Shown here: in pieces, positions 1 through 8,415 of the stretch | Layout of the letters: every line of letters begins with the position of its first letter | Numbering within the stretch: the first letter of the stretch is position 1 | NCBI RefSeq assembly: GCF_009847015.1 | Contig: NZ_WVEM01000005.1 | Location: 62,001-126,000 of the forward strand | Reading direction: 5' to 3' | Length of the DNA: 64,000 nt | Source: Sunxiuqinia indica | GTDB lineage: Bacteria > Bacteroidota > Bacteroidia > Bacteroidales > Prolixibacteraceae | Program-made: the position numbers and the translations under genes | Notes under the pieces: model-generated | Database searches by the model: none | What the model was told of the DNA's origin: nothing | Seen by the model: the letters and a program-made list of their open reading frames with translations, nothing else

Positions 1-84
1 GCAAAGCTATTGGTAATATGGCTGGTCGTTCGGGAAATGAATATAATGTGAACACTATTCACAATTTCTTAAACAGGTGGGCAA

Positions 85-1038
85 TCAATTCAAGACTTTT
101 TCAACAAGGTATTTGTTTCGTTCAGCCGAATTTCGGGAAACTAATTCTCCGATAAATCCTGCCAGAAAAAGTTGTGTTCCAATAATCATAGCGGTTAATG
201 CCAGGAAAAAGTAAGGTGTATCGGTGACTTTTGGTGCAGGAACATGATGTGACAAGGCTATTAATTTATTCACTCCTACAACCAACGTCGCAATAAAACC
301 GACTAAGAAAACCAAGGAGCCCAGCACACCGAAAAGATGCATCGGCTTTTTACTGAACCGAGAAATAAAAATAACAGAAAGCAAATCGAGTGGTCCGCGG
401 ATAAAACGTTCAATACCAAATTTCGTCACTCCATATTTGCGTTCCTGATGCTGCACAACTTTTTCACCAATCATCTTAAATCCGGCCCACTTAGCCAGTA
501 TTGGAATATAACGGTGCATTTCTCCGTACACTTCAATCGATTTGATTACCTGTCTGCGATAAGCTTTCAATCCACAATTAAAATCGTGAATTTTTATTCC
601 TGTTGCCCTTCGAGCAATCCAATTATAAAATTTACTGGGTATATTTTTTGAGAGAATCGGATCGTATCGTTTCTTTTTCCAACCCGAAACCAAATCAAAT
701 TTATCCTCGGTAATCATACGGTACATTTCCGGTATTTCCTCCGGGCTGTCTTGTAGGTCAGCATCCATAGTAATCACCACATCGCCTTTTGTTAATTCAA
801 AACCAGAATACAAAGCCGCAGACTTCCCATAATTCCGCTGAAACTTGATCCCTTTGACGTGGGGATTTGCTGCGTTTAACTCTTCGATTACCTGCCAGGA
901 ACGATCAGTACTTCCATCATCAACCAAAATAATCTCGTAGGTAAATTGGTTCGAATCCATTACTTTTTTTATCCAACCTGCCAATTCAGGCAAAGACTCC
1001 TCTTCGTTAAATAATGGAATTACAACAGAAATATTCAT
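85..1038 (-). CDS. Glycosyltransferase family 2, polyprenyl-phosphate (ArnC/DPM1-like) type
   Basis: A 317-residue membrane-anchored glycosyltransferase. The GT-A fold signatures are visible: a VVIPLFNEE start, DDGSTD at about residue 40 and the metal-binding DAD with DLQDSPEEIPEM at about 92-105. Two C-terminal transmembrane segments (about 233-262 and 277-301) are typical of enzymes that move a sugar from a nucleotide donor to a polyprenyl phosphate at the inner membrane. The donor sugar cannot be read from sequence. It lies 14 bp downstream of the DUF4199 gene on the same strand, so the two are probably co-transcribed, a neighbourhood I recall as common in Bacteroidota. Length is normal for the family. 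Confidence 0.88.
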   Translation of the reverse strand: MNISVVIPLFNEEESLPELAGWIKKVMDSNQFTYEIILVDDGSTDRSWQVIEELNAANPHVKGIKFQRNYGKSAALYSGFELTKGDVVITMDADLQDSPEEIPEMYRMITEDKFDLVSGWKKKRYDPILSKNIPSKFYNWIARRATGIKIHDFNCGLKAYRRQVIKSIEVYGEMHRYIPILAKWAGFKMIGEKVVQHQERKYGVTKFGIERFIRGPLDLLSVIFISRFSKKPMHLFGVLGSLVFLVGFIATLVVGVNKLIALSHHVPAPKVTDTPYFFLALTAMIIGTQLFLAGFIGELVSRNSAERNKYLVEKVLN

Positions 1039-1052
1039 GGTTTGCTTGTCAA

Positions 1053-1604
1053 TTAGTCTTCCGATTTTACATCTTCCATCGCTTCATCAAAAGCGTTTTC
1101 ATCTTCATTTCTCTTAATAAAAATAGAAGTGATCAAAGATATAATAAATCCAATGAGTGCGAAACCAAGCAAGCCTGAGATCATCATGATCGCCGGGTTT
1201 TGAAATTTAGATATTATTTCACCGGCCATTTCAATCTGTTCATCTGACATCCCTTGCTGGAGCATGGCCTCTTCCTGAGTAATACGCGCTTGCTCCAAAA
1301 TACTTGGATCGAGTTTCATCAAAACCAAAGAAAAAACAGAATTCAAAATACCAGCAAAAAGCATAATCGCCACTCCAAACCCCAATGCTTTGTTGTAATT
1401 GATGTAACCATCTAGCTCTTTATCCCGGTAATTTGCCTGACACCAATAAATACCTCCACCCATAATAACATAGGAAATAAGCGCCAATGTTCCATTAGTG
1501 GATTGTCCCATAACGTATAACACGACACTGTACAAAATGAGTGCAACAGACAGGTAAATACCATAGGTCATTGCCGACTTCCAGAAAGTTGATTTTTGTT
1601 CCAT
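1053..1604 (-). CDS. DUF4199 family membrane protein
   Basis: About 183 residues with four predicted transmembrane helices and a charged C-terminal tail rich in Glu and Asp. The pattern (MEQKSTFWKSAMTYG start, second and third helices flanking YINYNKALGFG, a Met/Gln-rich amphipathic stretch before the last helix) matches the DUF4199 family, a Bacteroidota protein of unknown function usually next to a GT2 gene. The frame is open to 1667, but the Met at 1604 gives the family-typical N-terminus, so I use it. Probably first gene of an operon with the glycosyltransferase. Confidence 0.8.
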   Translation of the reverse strand: MEQKSTFWKSAMTYGIYLSVALILYSVVLYVMGQSTNGTLALISYVIMGGGIYWCQANYRDKELDGYINYNKALGFGVAIMLFAGILNSVFSLVLMKLDPSILEQARITQEEAMLQQGMSDEQIEMAGEIISKFQNPAIMMISGLLGFALIGFIISLITSIFIKRNEDENAFDEAMEDVKSED

Positions 1605-1768
1605 AATAAAAGCTACTCGATTAGTGATTGACAAATATATTGGATTTTTCAGAAGTACAGACGACAATGATGTAGTTTTGTTTGCAGATTTTTTTTTGAA
1701 GAATGCACCTGATCAATAATCGGTTAGAAAAACCGAGTAAAAAAAAATCCTTCAGAGTGTCAATTTCG

Positions 1769-1799
1769 TTTGTGGGAAATACATTTTTTTCTACTTTTG
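1769..1799 (+). promoter_or_regulatory. Promoter for SRP RNA and tRNA cluster
   Basis: Bacteroidota housekeeping promoter: TTTG at 1769-1772, 19-bp spacer, TACTTTTG at 1792-1799 (consensus TAnnTTTG). The predicted start, about 7 nt downstream, falls at the 5' end of the SRP RNA. Confidence 0.75.
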
Positions 1800-1803
1800 T
1801 CGC

Positions 1804-1902
1804 CGGGTAAGTCCTGTGCGACCAGCTCCTGCTGAATCCCCCCAGGGTCGGAAGGCAGCAAGGGTAGGCGGTTGTAGCGGTGCGACACAGGTAGCTTACC
1901 CA
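1804..1902 (+). ncRNA. ffs: Signal recognition particle RNA, small bacterial (4.5S-like) type
   Basis: An about 99-nt hairpin RNA. The conserved apical loop is present: the GGTCGGAAGGCAGCA segment at about 1847-1861 followed by AAGGGTAGGC. The ends GGGTAAGTCCTGTGCGACC and GGTGCGACACAGGTAGCTTACCC pair over their length. It binds Ffh to target membrane and secreted proteins co-translationally. A strong promoter lies directly upstream and three tRNA genes follow, so they are probably one transcript. End positions are good to a few nucleotides. Confidence 0.93.
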
Positions 1903-1906
1903 CTTT

Positions 1907-1980
1907 GCCGAATTAGCTCAGTTGGCCAGAGCACGTGATTTGTAATCTCGGGGTCCTCAGTTCGAATCTGAGATTCGGCT
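1907..1980 (+). tRNA. tRNA-Thr (TGT)
   Basis: Cloverleaf with acceptor GCCGAAT pairing ATTCGGC, D-arm AGCTCAGTTGG, anticodon loop TTTGTAA (TGT) and T-arm GTTCGAATC. The CCA end is not encoded. It starts a few bases after the SRP RNA. Confidence 0.95.
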
Positions 1981-2007
1981 CAACAAAAAGTTCTTGAAAA
2001 TAGTGAT

Positions 2008-2090
2008 GGGGAGATACCAAAGCGGCCAACTGGGGCAGACTGTAACTCTGCTGACTTATGTCTTCGTAGGTTCGAATCCTGCTCTCCCCA
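2008..2090 (+). tRNA. tRNA-Tyr (GTA)
   Basis: Long-variable-arm (class II) tRNA of 83 nt. Acceptor GGGGAGA pairs TCTCCCC, the anticodon loop is CTGTAAC (GTA), the variable arm is about 2054-2066 and the T-arm is GTTCGAATC. CCA is not encoded. Confidence 0.95.
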
Positions 2091-2155
2091 CAAAACAGTT
2101 TTAAGTTTATTGTTTCAGGGTTTTACAACTCAAAACGGTGTACTCAAAACGAATT

Positions 2156-2228
2156 GCGGGAGTAGCTCAGCTGATAGAGCATTAGCCTTCCAAGCTAAGG
2201 GTCGCGAGTTTGAATCTCGTCTCCCGCT
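2156..2228 (+). tRNA. tRNA-Gly (TCC)
   Basis: Acceptor GCGGGAG pairs CTCCCGC. Anticodon stem TTAGC/GCTAA carries loop CTTCCAA (TCC). T-arm is GTTTGAATC. It is the last RNA gene of the cluster and is followed at once by a terminator. Confidence 0.95.
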
Positions 2229-2232
2229 CATT

Positions 2233-2272
2233 AAAGAGGTTGTCATTTAGTTGACAACCTCTTTTCATTTTT
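2233..2272 (+). terminator. Intrinsic terminator after the SRP/tRNA cluster
   Basis: 13-bp perfect stem (AAAGAGGTTGTCA pairing TGACAACCTCTTT, 6-nt loop) followed by a T-rich tail. It closes the RNA operon. The remaining stretch to 2526 is AT-rich with no gene that I can see. Confidence 0.85.
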
Positions 2273-2526
2273 GAGAGAATCTATCGGGCATCTTTTTTTT
2301 CTATCGAAGTTTCACAACCAAACAATTCGGCTACTGTTACACTAAATAAATCGACATTTAGTCAATCCGAAAATCACCAAACTTAATCTTTATTAAAAGA
2401 GCTGCTTTTTGACAAGTTGTAAAAAAACTTACCAAAGCGTGGATAAATAATTGACTTCTAGCAAAAAATAGAAGATTGAAATGGGAAAAGATATTAAAGT
2501 GACTTTAAGGAAATGAGGAGTAAGTA

Positions 2527-2847
2527 ATGAGTAAGCATTTTAAACGAATAATTGAATCTGATCGTCCGGTGCTAGTTAATTTTCACGCTGACTGGTGCGA
2601 ACCTTGCAAGCAAATCCCCCCCATTTTAAAACAGGTGAAAAATAACTTCAAAGAAAGCGTTCGAATTATCAAGGTAAATGTAGATCAAAATCCTTTTATC
2701 GCTTCAGATTACCGGGTTAAGCAAATCCCAACGATTATCCTGTTTAAGAAAGGAAATGTGAAATGGGTCAGCGATGGAATAATTAGTCAGTCTGAGTTAA
2801 CTTCAATTCTCGAGCAACACGTTAATAAGCGTGTTGCATCACCATAA
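2527..2847 (+). CDS. Thioredoxin-like protein with WCEPC active site
   Basis: 106 residues, a single thioredoxin domain without signal peptide, so cytoplasmic. Active site W23-C-E-P-C27, cis-Pro at P68 (KQIPT), and the FHADWC / KVNVD strands are all in place. Both redox cysteines are kept, but the usual Gly of WCGPC is Glu, which in this fold is expected to shift redox potential or partner choice. It is preceded by an unusually good GGAG at 2516-2519, rare in this genome. It stands alone between the tRNA cluster and the convergent TPR-repeat gene. The substrate is unknown. Confidence 0.85.
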   Translation: MSKHFKRIIESDRPVLVNFHADWCEPCKQIPPILKQVKNNFKESVRIIKVNVDQNPFIASDYRVKQIPTIILFKKGNVKWVSDGIISQSELTSILEQHVNKRVASP

Positions 2848-2879
2848 ATGCATTGAGCTTTTCTCACAACGCATTCCTC

Positions 2880-5800
2880 TTAATTCGCGTCACTGCTACT
2901 TAAATTTTCTTTAATTGCTTTCAGTTGGTCTTTCGGATAATTCTCGTTGGGTTTTAAACCTAATGCCTTTTGATAATAAAAACGAGCTACGCTGTAATTG
3001 CCGGATGTCATTGCCTGATCTCCATCTGCAATCAACTGCTGATATTCTTCATTATCAGCATCCGCTAACTCCTGTTTTACCAAGTCTGAAATTTCATTTA
3101 AACGAATTTTAGGATATTGCTCCTCTGGTTTAACGGAAAGTGATTGGTTGTAATACCCTCTGGAAACAGCATAATGCTTCATGATAAATGCTTCATCCGC
3201 TTTGGCAATCAGGTCTTGGTATTTCTTTTCTTCTATTTGCGATAGCAGCGAATTGGTCAAACGCTGAATCTCTTGAATCTGATCTTTTGGATATTGTTCC
3301 CATGATTTTACGCCCAGTGCCTTGTAATAATAAAACTTAGCAATATTATATTGTTTTCCGGCAAACGCTTCATCTGCTTTCTGAATGGCATTATCGTAAT
3401 CTGCCAGCTCATTTTTATTCATCGACTGATTGATTTTATCTGAAATTTCAGACAGTCGTTCCTTCGGGTAGGATTCATCTGGTCGCTCGGTCAATGCTTT
3501 CTGATAAAAATATTGGGCTATTTTGTAATCATCTTGATTATAACTCTCGTCAGCCGATGAAATAAATGAATCATATTGATCACCGGGACTTGACGCCACA
3601 ACCGGAGCACTTTCAACAACGGCTTTTTCTTCGGGCTGCACTTGAGGAATCGCCGCTAAAGCCTCCCGTTCGGCAAGCAGTTTCTCAATTAAGACAAGTT
3701 GTTCTGTCGGGTACTTCTCGTTTGGTTTGATATCCAGTGCACCTTGGTAACTAACTTTCGCCTCCTCATAGTTTTTCGATCTAAACTCCCTGTCAGCTAT
3801 ATCAATCGCATTTTGGTAGCGTTGATCAATTTCCTGAAGTTGCTTTGCCGTTTCAGCTTGTTGGGCTCTTTTTGCTAACAGCGCATTGACTTCAGCAATT
3901 CGTTTATCCGGATAGGTTTCTTCCGGCTTAATGATTTTGGCATTCTCAAAACCTGCTATTGCCATGGTCAGCTGATCGTCCACAAATGCTTCTTCCGCTT
4001 TTGCAATTGCGTTCAGATAAGCCTGTTCTTTTTGTTTAGCCTCTTGTTCAGCCAATTGGATTTGAGCTAATCGAGAGTCAATCTCTTTAATTTGATCAAT
4101 CGGATATTGCTCTTGCGGTTTTAAAGCCAACGCTCTGTTGTACTTTGTTTTGGCTTCGACCCAACTTTCTGAACCAAATAATTGGTCCGCTTCCCGAATT
4201 GCTTCGGCATAACGATTTTCAATATCGCCCAACTTATCGTTAATAAACTGTATACGCTCTTTCGGATAAGCTTCCTCCGGCTTGTAGGTCAATGCTTCTT
4301 CATACCTCACCTGAGCACCGCTCCATTCTTCCTGATCGAACAGCTTATCAGCTTCTTTTATGGCCGCAGCATAATTTGCTTCCAACGCCTGCTTTTGTCG
4401 CATTTTCTCCTGCACCTGATCAATCCTGGCATTTACAATTGGTGCTTTGGAGGGTAGAATCTCTTTCGCTTTAACAAAACTACTTACTGCGGATTCAAAT
4501 TTTTCTTCTTGTTCAAATTGCTCGGCATCAGCAAAGGCGCGCTCATAAGCTAACTCCTGCATCCTCTTTATCGAATCCTGGATTGCCTGCTGTTCTTGTT
4601 CTAATTGTGCCTGTTTTTGTTGCTCAATCAAAAGGTTAATCTGTTCAATCCGGTCTTTCGGAAATTGTTCGTCGGCAAAAATATTAAGTGCTTCAACATA
4701 AAAATCCCTGGCTTTTAAATACTCCTGATCGTCAAATGCAGTTTGAGCATTGGCCAGCGCGGCATCATACTTTTCTTGTTGAGCTTTTAAAATTGCCTGA
4801 CGTTGTGCTTCTTCCTCGGCATTCAAACGCGCTAATTCCTCTCGCTGAGCAATAATTGTTTTAATTTCGGGAATTCGTTTTTTCGGCAATACTTCTTCCG
4901 GCTTAAGTGAAGCCGCTTTTTCATATAACGACAAGGCATCTTGAAGTAAGTCGCTATTAAACGCATTTTGTGCCTGACGAACTAACTGGGTATATTCCTG
5001 ATCAATTTCTTTTCGTTTTTGAAGATCGGCCAGTAAGCTGTCAATTTTTGCGATTTGAGCTACCGGATATTCTTCGTCGGGCTTAATAGTACTTGCTTGT
5101 TCATACTTTCCTTTGGCCTCAACAAACTGAGAATTATTAAACAACAACTCAGCATCCTTGAGCTTTTCGTTATACTCCTTTTCCATCTTCAGGCGCTGCA
5201 AGCGATCTTGAGCCAGTTGCTCCAATAGGCCTGTAATCTTTTCAATTTGAGCTAAAGCATACGAATCTTCAGGCTTAACTTTCAATGCATCGTTATAAGC
5301 GCTTTTTGATTCGCTGTATGTTTCACTTTGAAACAGCTGGTCGCCTGAGGCAATCGCCTTCTGGTATGCCTGCTCCTTTTCCTGAGCCACGAGTCTGGCA
5401 ATCTCAGCAATCTGCTCTTTCGGATAAGTTTCTTCAGGCAATAAGCTCAGGGCTTCTTCATAGTCGAATTTAGCAGCCGAATATTCCCTCTGTGCCAGTT
5501 TCTGATCAGCTCGCTGAACAGCTTCTTCATATGCCTTGCGAGTAACTTCTGCCGCGATCCGCTGTCGCTCCAGTTCAGCTAAAATTTGATCTATTTCAGT
5601 TATCTTTTGCTTCGGATAATTGTCTCCGGATTTAATTGTTAAAGCAGCTTGAAATTTTGCTTTGGAAGACTCATATTCTTCAAGAACGAACAGAGAATCT
5701 CCTGCCTGAACAGCTGCCTGAAAATCGGCTTCCCTTTTCTTTTCCGCGGCAATTTGCGCCAAAATTTCATCAATTTGCGCAATCTGACGTTTCGGATATT

Positions 5801-8213
5801 CTTCATTTGGAAGGTACTGTTGTGCTTCTTGATACTTTTCTTTCGCCAGCTCGTAATTTTCCCGCTCTGCTAATCGATTCGCCTCTTCGATGGCCTTATT
5901 ATACGCCGCAGTTAACCGTTCCAACTGGGCAACAAGACCTTCGATCGCTGCAATCTTTTCTTTCGGATAGCTCTCTTCAGGTTTGATTGACAACGCACTT
6001 TGATAAGCGGCTTTGGCTGGCTCATAGTCGTCAAGGTCCAACAAACTATCCCCTCGTTGAACGGCTGTTTCATAATTTCGCTGTCTTTCCCGTTCAAGTG
6101 CAGCCAGTCTTTCTTGCTCTTCTTTTATCCGTTGATCAATTATCGATAGTTGAGTCTGAGGTAGCGTTTCATTGGGAAGAATCTCCAATGCCTGTTGATA
6201 CAAAGCTTTTGCTTGCTCCAATTCATTTCTGTCAAAAGCCTGTGCAGCCTCAGCCATTACATCATCATACTGCTGCTTTTTCTGTACCTGGAGGATCATT
6301 TCTTCTGTTTGACTAATGCGATCCTTAACCAACTGGTTATCAGTTTTCAAGGCTAAAGCTACTTTAAAAACGTCCAACGCTGAAAGATAATCTTCTCTTG
6401 CAAAAGCGGATTCCGCGTTGGCTAGTGTCTCATTAAACTGTTGTTCCAATTGCCTTTCAGCTTCAATACGAGCCAACTCGTTGTTAATTTGCTGAATTTG
6501 CTGAGTCGGATATGCTTCATCTTTTAAAGCCAAAGCTTCGTTATAAAGCGTTTTTGCAAGTTCATATTCTTCGTTTGCTTTGGCCGCATCAGCGCGTTTC
6601 AACAAATCAGCATACTTGTTATCCAAGGCAATACGCGCAAGCTGGCTTTCAACCTCCCCTAGTCTTTCCCTGACCGATGAATCTTCCTGGATCTGCAGCG
6701 CCTGTTCGAAAACCTGCTTAGCTTGCTCGTAATTTTGTGCAGCTAAAAACTGGTCGCCCTGATTGACAAGCTGCTTAAACTTTTCCTGTAAGGCCAACTG
6801 CTGGTCGATCTCACTAATTCTCTCTTTTGGATAATCCTGATCAGGGATAAGAGATAAAGCTTCGGTATAAAGTGATTTTGCAAGCGCTAAATTTTTGTCG
6901 CGTAAAGCCTGATCAGCATTCAGGATTTGTTCGTCATAGCGTGCTTTAGTCTCAATTTGCAGCATGATATTCTCAACCTCTCCGATACGCTCTGTCGCCA
7001 GTGAATCGTCTGGTTTATTATTTAATGCCTGCCGGAAAGCAATCAAAGCGTCGTTGTATCTTTCGCGACGCAAAGCCTTCTCTCCGTCTTCCATATAGCT
7101 GTTATATTGCTGCTCTTTTCGTGCTAATTCAGCCAAGCGTGCAACTTCATTATCAACCTTTTGTATTTGGGCATTAATGTAAGCGGATTCGTCTGGTTTG
7201 AGCTGAAGAGCTAGTTGGTAAGATTCTTTTGCCCGATCAAACTCGCCCGTATTAAAAAAGTTTTCAGCATCGAAAATAGCCTGATTGTACTGCAAATCAA
7301 TTTCGCGTTGCTTGATCATCTCATTCGCTTTCGCTATTTGCCCCAGCGAATAGGAGTCTTCCGGCTTCAAGATCAAAGCTTCATCGTAGGCCGCCTTCGC
7401 ACGCTCATAAGCTTCTTGCGTCATCAAGTTGTCAGCCTGCTCTATTTTGGCATAATATTCCTTGTCAGCCTCGCGGCGGCGTTGTTCTGCAATTTTCAGT
7501 GCGTTTACTAAATCCTGTAGCTCGGCAATCCGATCACGTGGATATGGCCGTTCAGGAAATAAGCCTTTAGCATTCTGGTATTTTGCGAGCGACTCCTCAT
7601 ATTTTCGAGCTTGCATTAAAGCGTCAGCTTCGGCTATCGATTGTTTATAATCAGCTTCACGTTGAGCTAGTGCAGCACGTTGCTCTTCGGTAAGCTCCTG
7701 CTCTTGTGAACGAGCCGTTTCAGCCTGCTCTTCCAACTGAATATCGGAGAAAAACACTTCAGAATCAAAATTATCGATATTGGCATTGTAAAACACCCGC
7801 CCGGCTGCCTTATTGGTAAAACTTTTATCGACACCAGGAATTTCCTTTACCAGTGAAACCTCAATCTGAAAAGGAGGAAAATCGCTGTTCTCCTCTAAAA
7901 CCTCTTGCGGAACATGCGTTGAAACAACAATCGTCTTTTTATAATAGCCATCTTTATAAAAGGTCACATCAAATTGGTTATTGTATTCAAATTCGAATCG
8001 AAAACGGCCACTTTTGGGTGGCGTAAAAAGCTGTTGTTCGACACCGTTTTTAGTTATCTGAACCTGAATTTCTTCATTATTACCATCATCGGTACTTAAA
8101 CGGCCGGTAACAACAAAAAAGTCATCTGATTTTGCAAATGCCTCCTGCGAGAACACAATTGTTGTTAATAGTATAAAAGTATAACTGAAAAGTTTATTCA
8201 ATTTGATCCGCAT
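2880..8213 (-). CDS. Giant secreted TPR-like repeat protein (about 26 repeats)
   Basis: About 1777 residues. The start at 8213 (MRIKLNKLF) gives a clean signal peptide ending near EAFA; the frame runs upstream to 8309 but that extension would bury it. After the signal comes a small beta-rich domain (about 25-160, carboxypeptidase-regulatory-like flavour), then about 26 degenerate units of roughly 55-75 residues. Each unit carries the core YxxAixxADxxfxxxxYxxAkxxYxxALxlkPxexYPkxqIxeI followed by a Gln/Glu/Arg-rich coiled-coil linker. The core is a TPR helix pair. The last four units, after a Pro/Val-rich spacer, share a FYYQKALG signature and look more recently duplicated. Probably a periplasmic or cell-surface scaffold. 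No enzyme motif is seen. Confidence 0.8.
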   Translation of the reverse strand: MRIKLNKLFSYTFILLTTIVFSQEAFAKSDDFFVVTGRLSTDDGNNEEIQVQITKNGVEQQLFTPPKSGRFRFEFEYNNQFDVTFYKDGYYKKTIVVSTHVPQEVLEENSDFPPFQIEVSLVKEIPGVDKSFTNKAAGRVFYNANIDNFDSEVFFSDIQLEEQAETARSQEQELTEEQRAALAQREADYKQSIAEADALMQARKYEESLAKYQNAKGLFPERPYPRDRIAELQDLVNALKIAEQRRREADKEYYAKIEQADNLMTQEAYERAKAAYDEALILKPEDSYSLGQIAKANEMIKQREIDLQYNQAIFDAENFFNTGEFDRAKESYQLALQLKPDESAYINAQIQKVDNEVARLAELARKEQQYNSYMEDGEKALRRERYNDALIAFRQALNNKPDDSLATERIGEVENIMLQIETKARYDEQILNADQALRDKNLALAKSLYTEALSLIPDQDYPKERISEIDQQLALQEKFKQLVNQGDQFLAAQNYEQAKQVFEQALQIQEDSSVRERLGEVESQLARIALDNKYADLLKRADAAKANEEYELAKTLYNEALALKDEAYPTQQIQQINNELARIEAERQLEQQFNETLANAESAFAREDYLSALDVFKVALALKTDNQLVKDRISQTEEMILQVQKKQQYDDVMAEAAQAFDRNELEQAKALYQQALEILPNETLPQTQLSIIDQRIKEEQERLAALERERQRNYETAVQRGDSLLDLDDYEPAKAAYQSALSIKPEESYPKEKIAAIEGLVAQLERLTAAYNKAIEEANRLAERENYELAKEKYQEAQQYLPNEEYPKRQIAQIDEILAQIAAEKKREADFQAAVQAGDSLFVLEEYESSKAKFQAALTIKSGDNYPKQKITEIDQILAELERQRIAAEVTRKAYEEAVQRADQKLAQREYSAAKFDYEEALSLLPEETYPKEQIAEIARLVAQEKEQAYQKAIASGDQLFQSETYSESKSAYNDALKVKPEDSYALAQIEKITGLLEQLAQDRLQRLKMEKEYNEKLKDAELLFNNSQFVEAKGKYEQASTIKPDEEYPVAQIAKIDSLLADLQKRKEIDQEYTQLVRQAQNAFNSDLLQDALSLYEKAASLKPEEVLPKKRIPEIKTIIAQREELARLNAEEEAQRQAILKAQQEKYDAALANAQTAFDDQEYLKARDFYVEALNIFADEQFPKDRIEQINLLIEQQKQAQLEQEQQAIQDSIKRMQELAYERAFADAEQFEQEEKFESAVSSFVKAKEILPSKAPIVNARIDQVQEKMRQKQALEANYAAAIKEADKLFDQEEWSGAQVRYEEALTYKPEEAYPKERIQFINDKLGDIENRYAEAIREADQLFGSESWVEAKTKYNRALALKPQEQYPIDQIKEIDSRLAQIQLAEQEAKQKEQAYLNAIAKAEEAFVDDQLTMAIAGFENAKIIKPEETYPDKRIAEVNALLAKRAQQAETAKQLQEIDQRYQNAIDIADREFRSKNYEEAKVSYQGALDIKPNEKYPTEQLVLIEKLLAEREALAAIPQVQPEEKAVVESAPVVASSPGDQYDSFISSADESYNQDDYKIAQYFYQKALTERPDESYPKERLSEISDKINQSMNKNELADYDNAIQKADEAFAGKQYNIAKFYYYKALGVKSWEQYPKDQIQEIQRLTNSLLSQIEEKKYQDLIAKADEAFIMKHYAVSRGYYNQSLSVKPEEQYPKIRLNEISDLVKQELADADNEEYQQLIADGDQAMTSGNYSVARFYYQKALGLKPNENYPKDQLKAIKENLSSSDAN

Positions 8214-8415
8214 AGCTTTTAATTCCTGAGTCACACACCTATTTCTTAACGTTGATTCACCCCTTTCAAAGATGTGACTTTTGTAACAAATCTGGAAATA
8301 ATCCTCCAATATTAGTATATATCCCTCAAAGAGGTCTAAATGTTACCCCCAAATTTCACAATTTTATCTTTTATTCCGTTATTTATAACTAATTAATGCC
8401 TCCCAATATTGTTTT

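Noticed and set aside
3-155. Plus-strand open frame at the window start (KAIGNMAGRSG...), possible 3' end of a gene
   Set aside because: No start in view, no family recognised, and it overlaps the 3' end of the glycosyltransferase by 71 bp on the other strand. It could be real but cannot be supported.
8310-8415. Promoter for the NhaC gene
   Set aside because: No sequence close to TTTG-n19-TAnnTTTG could be found in the gap.
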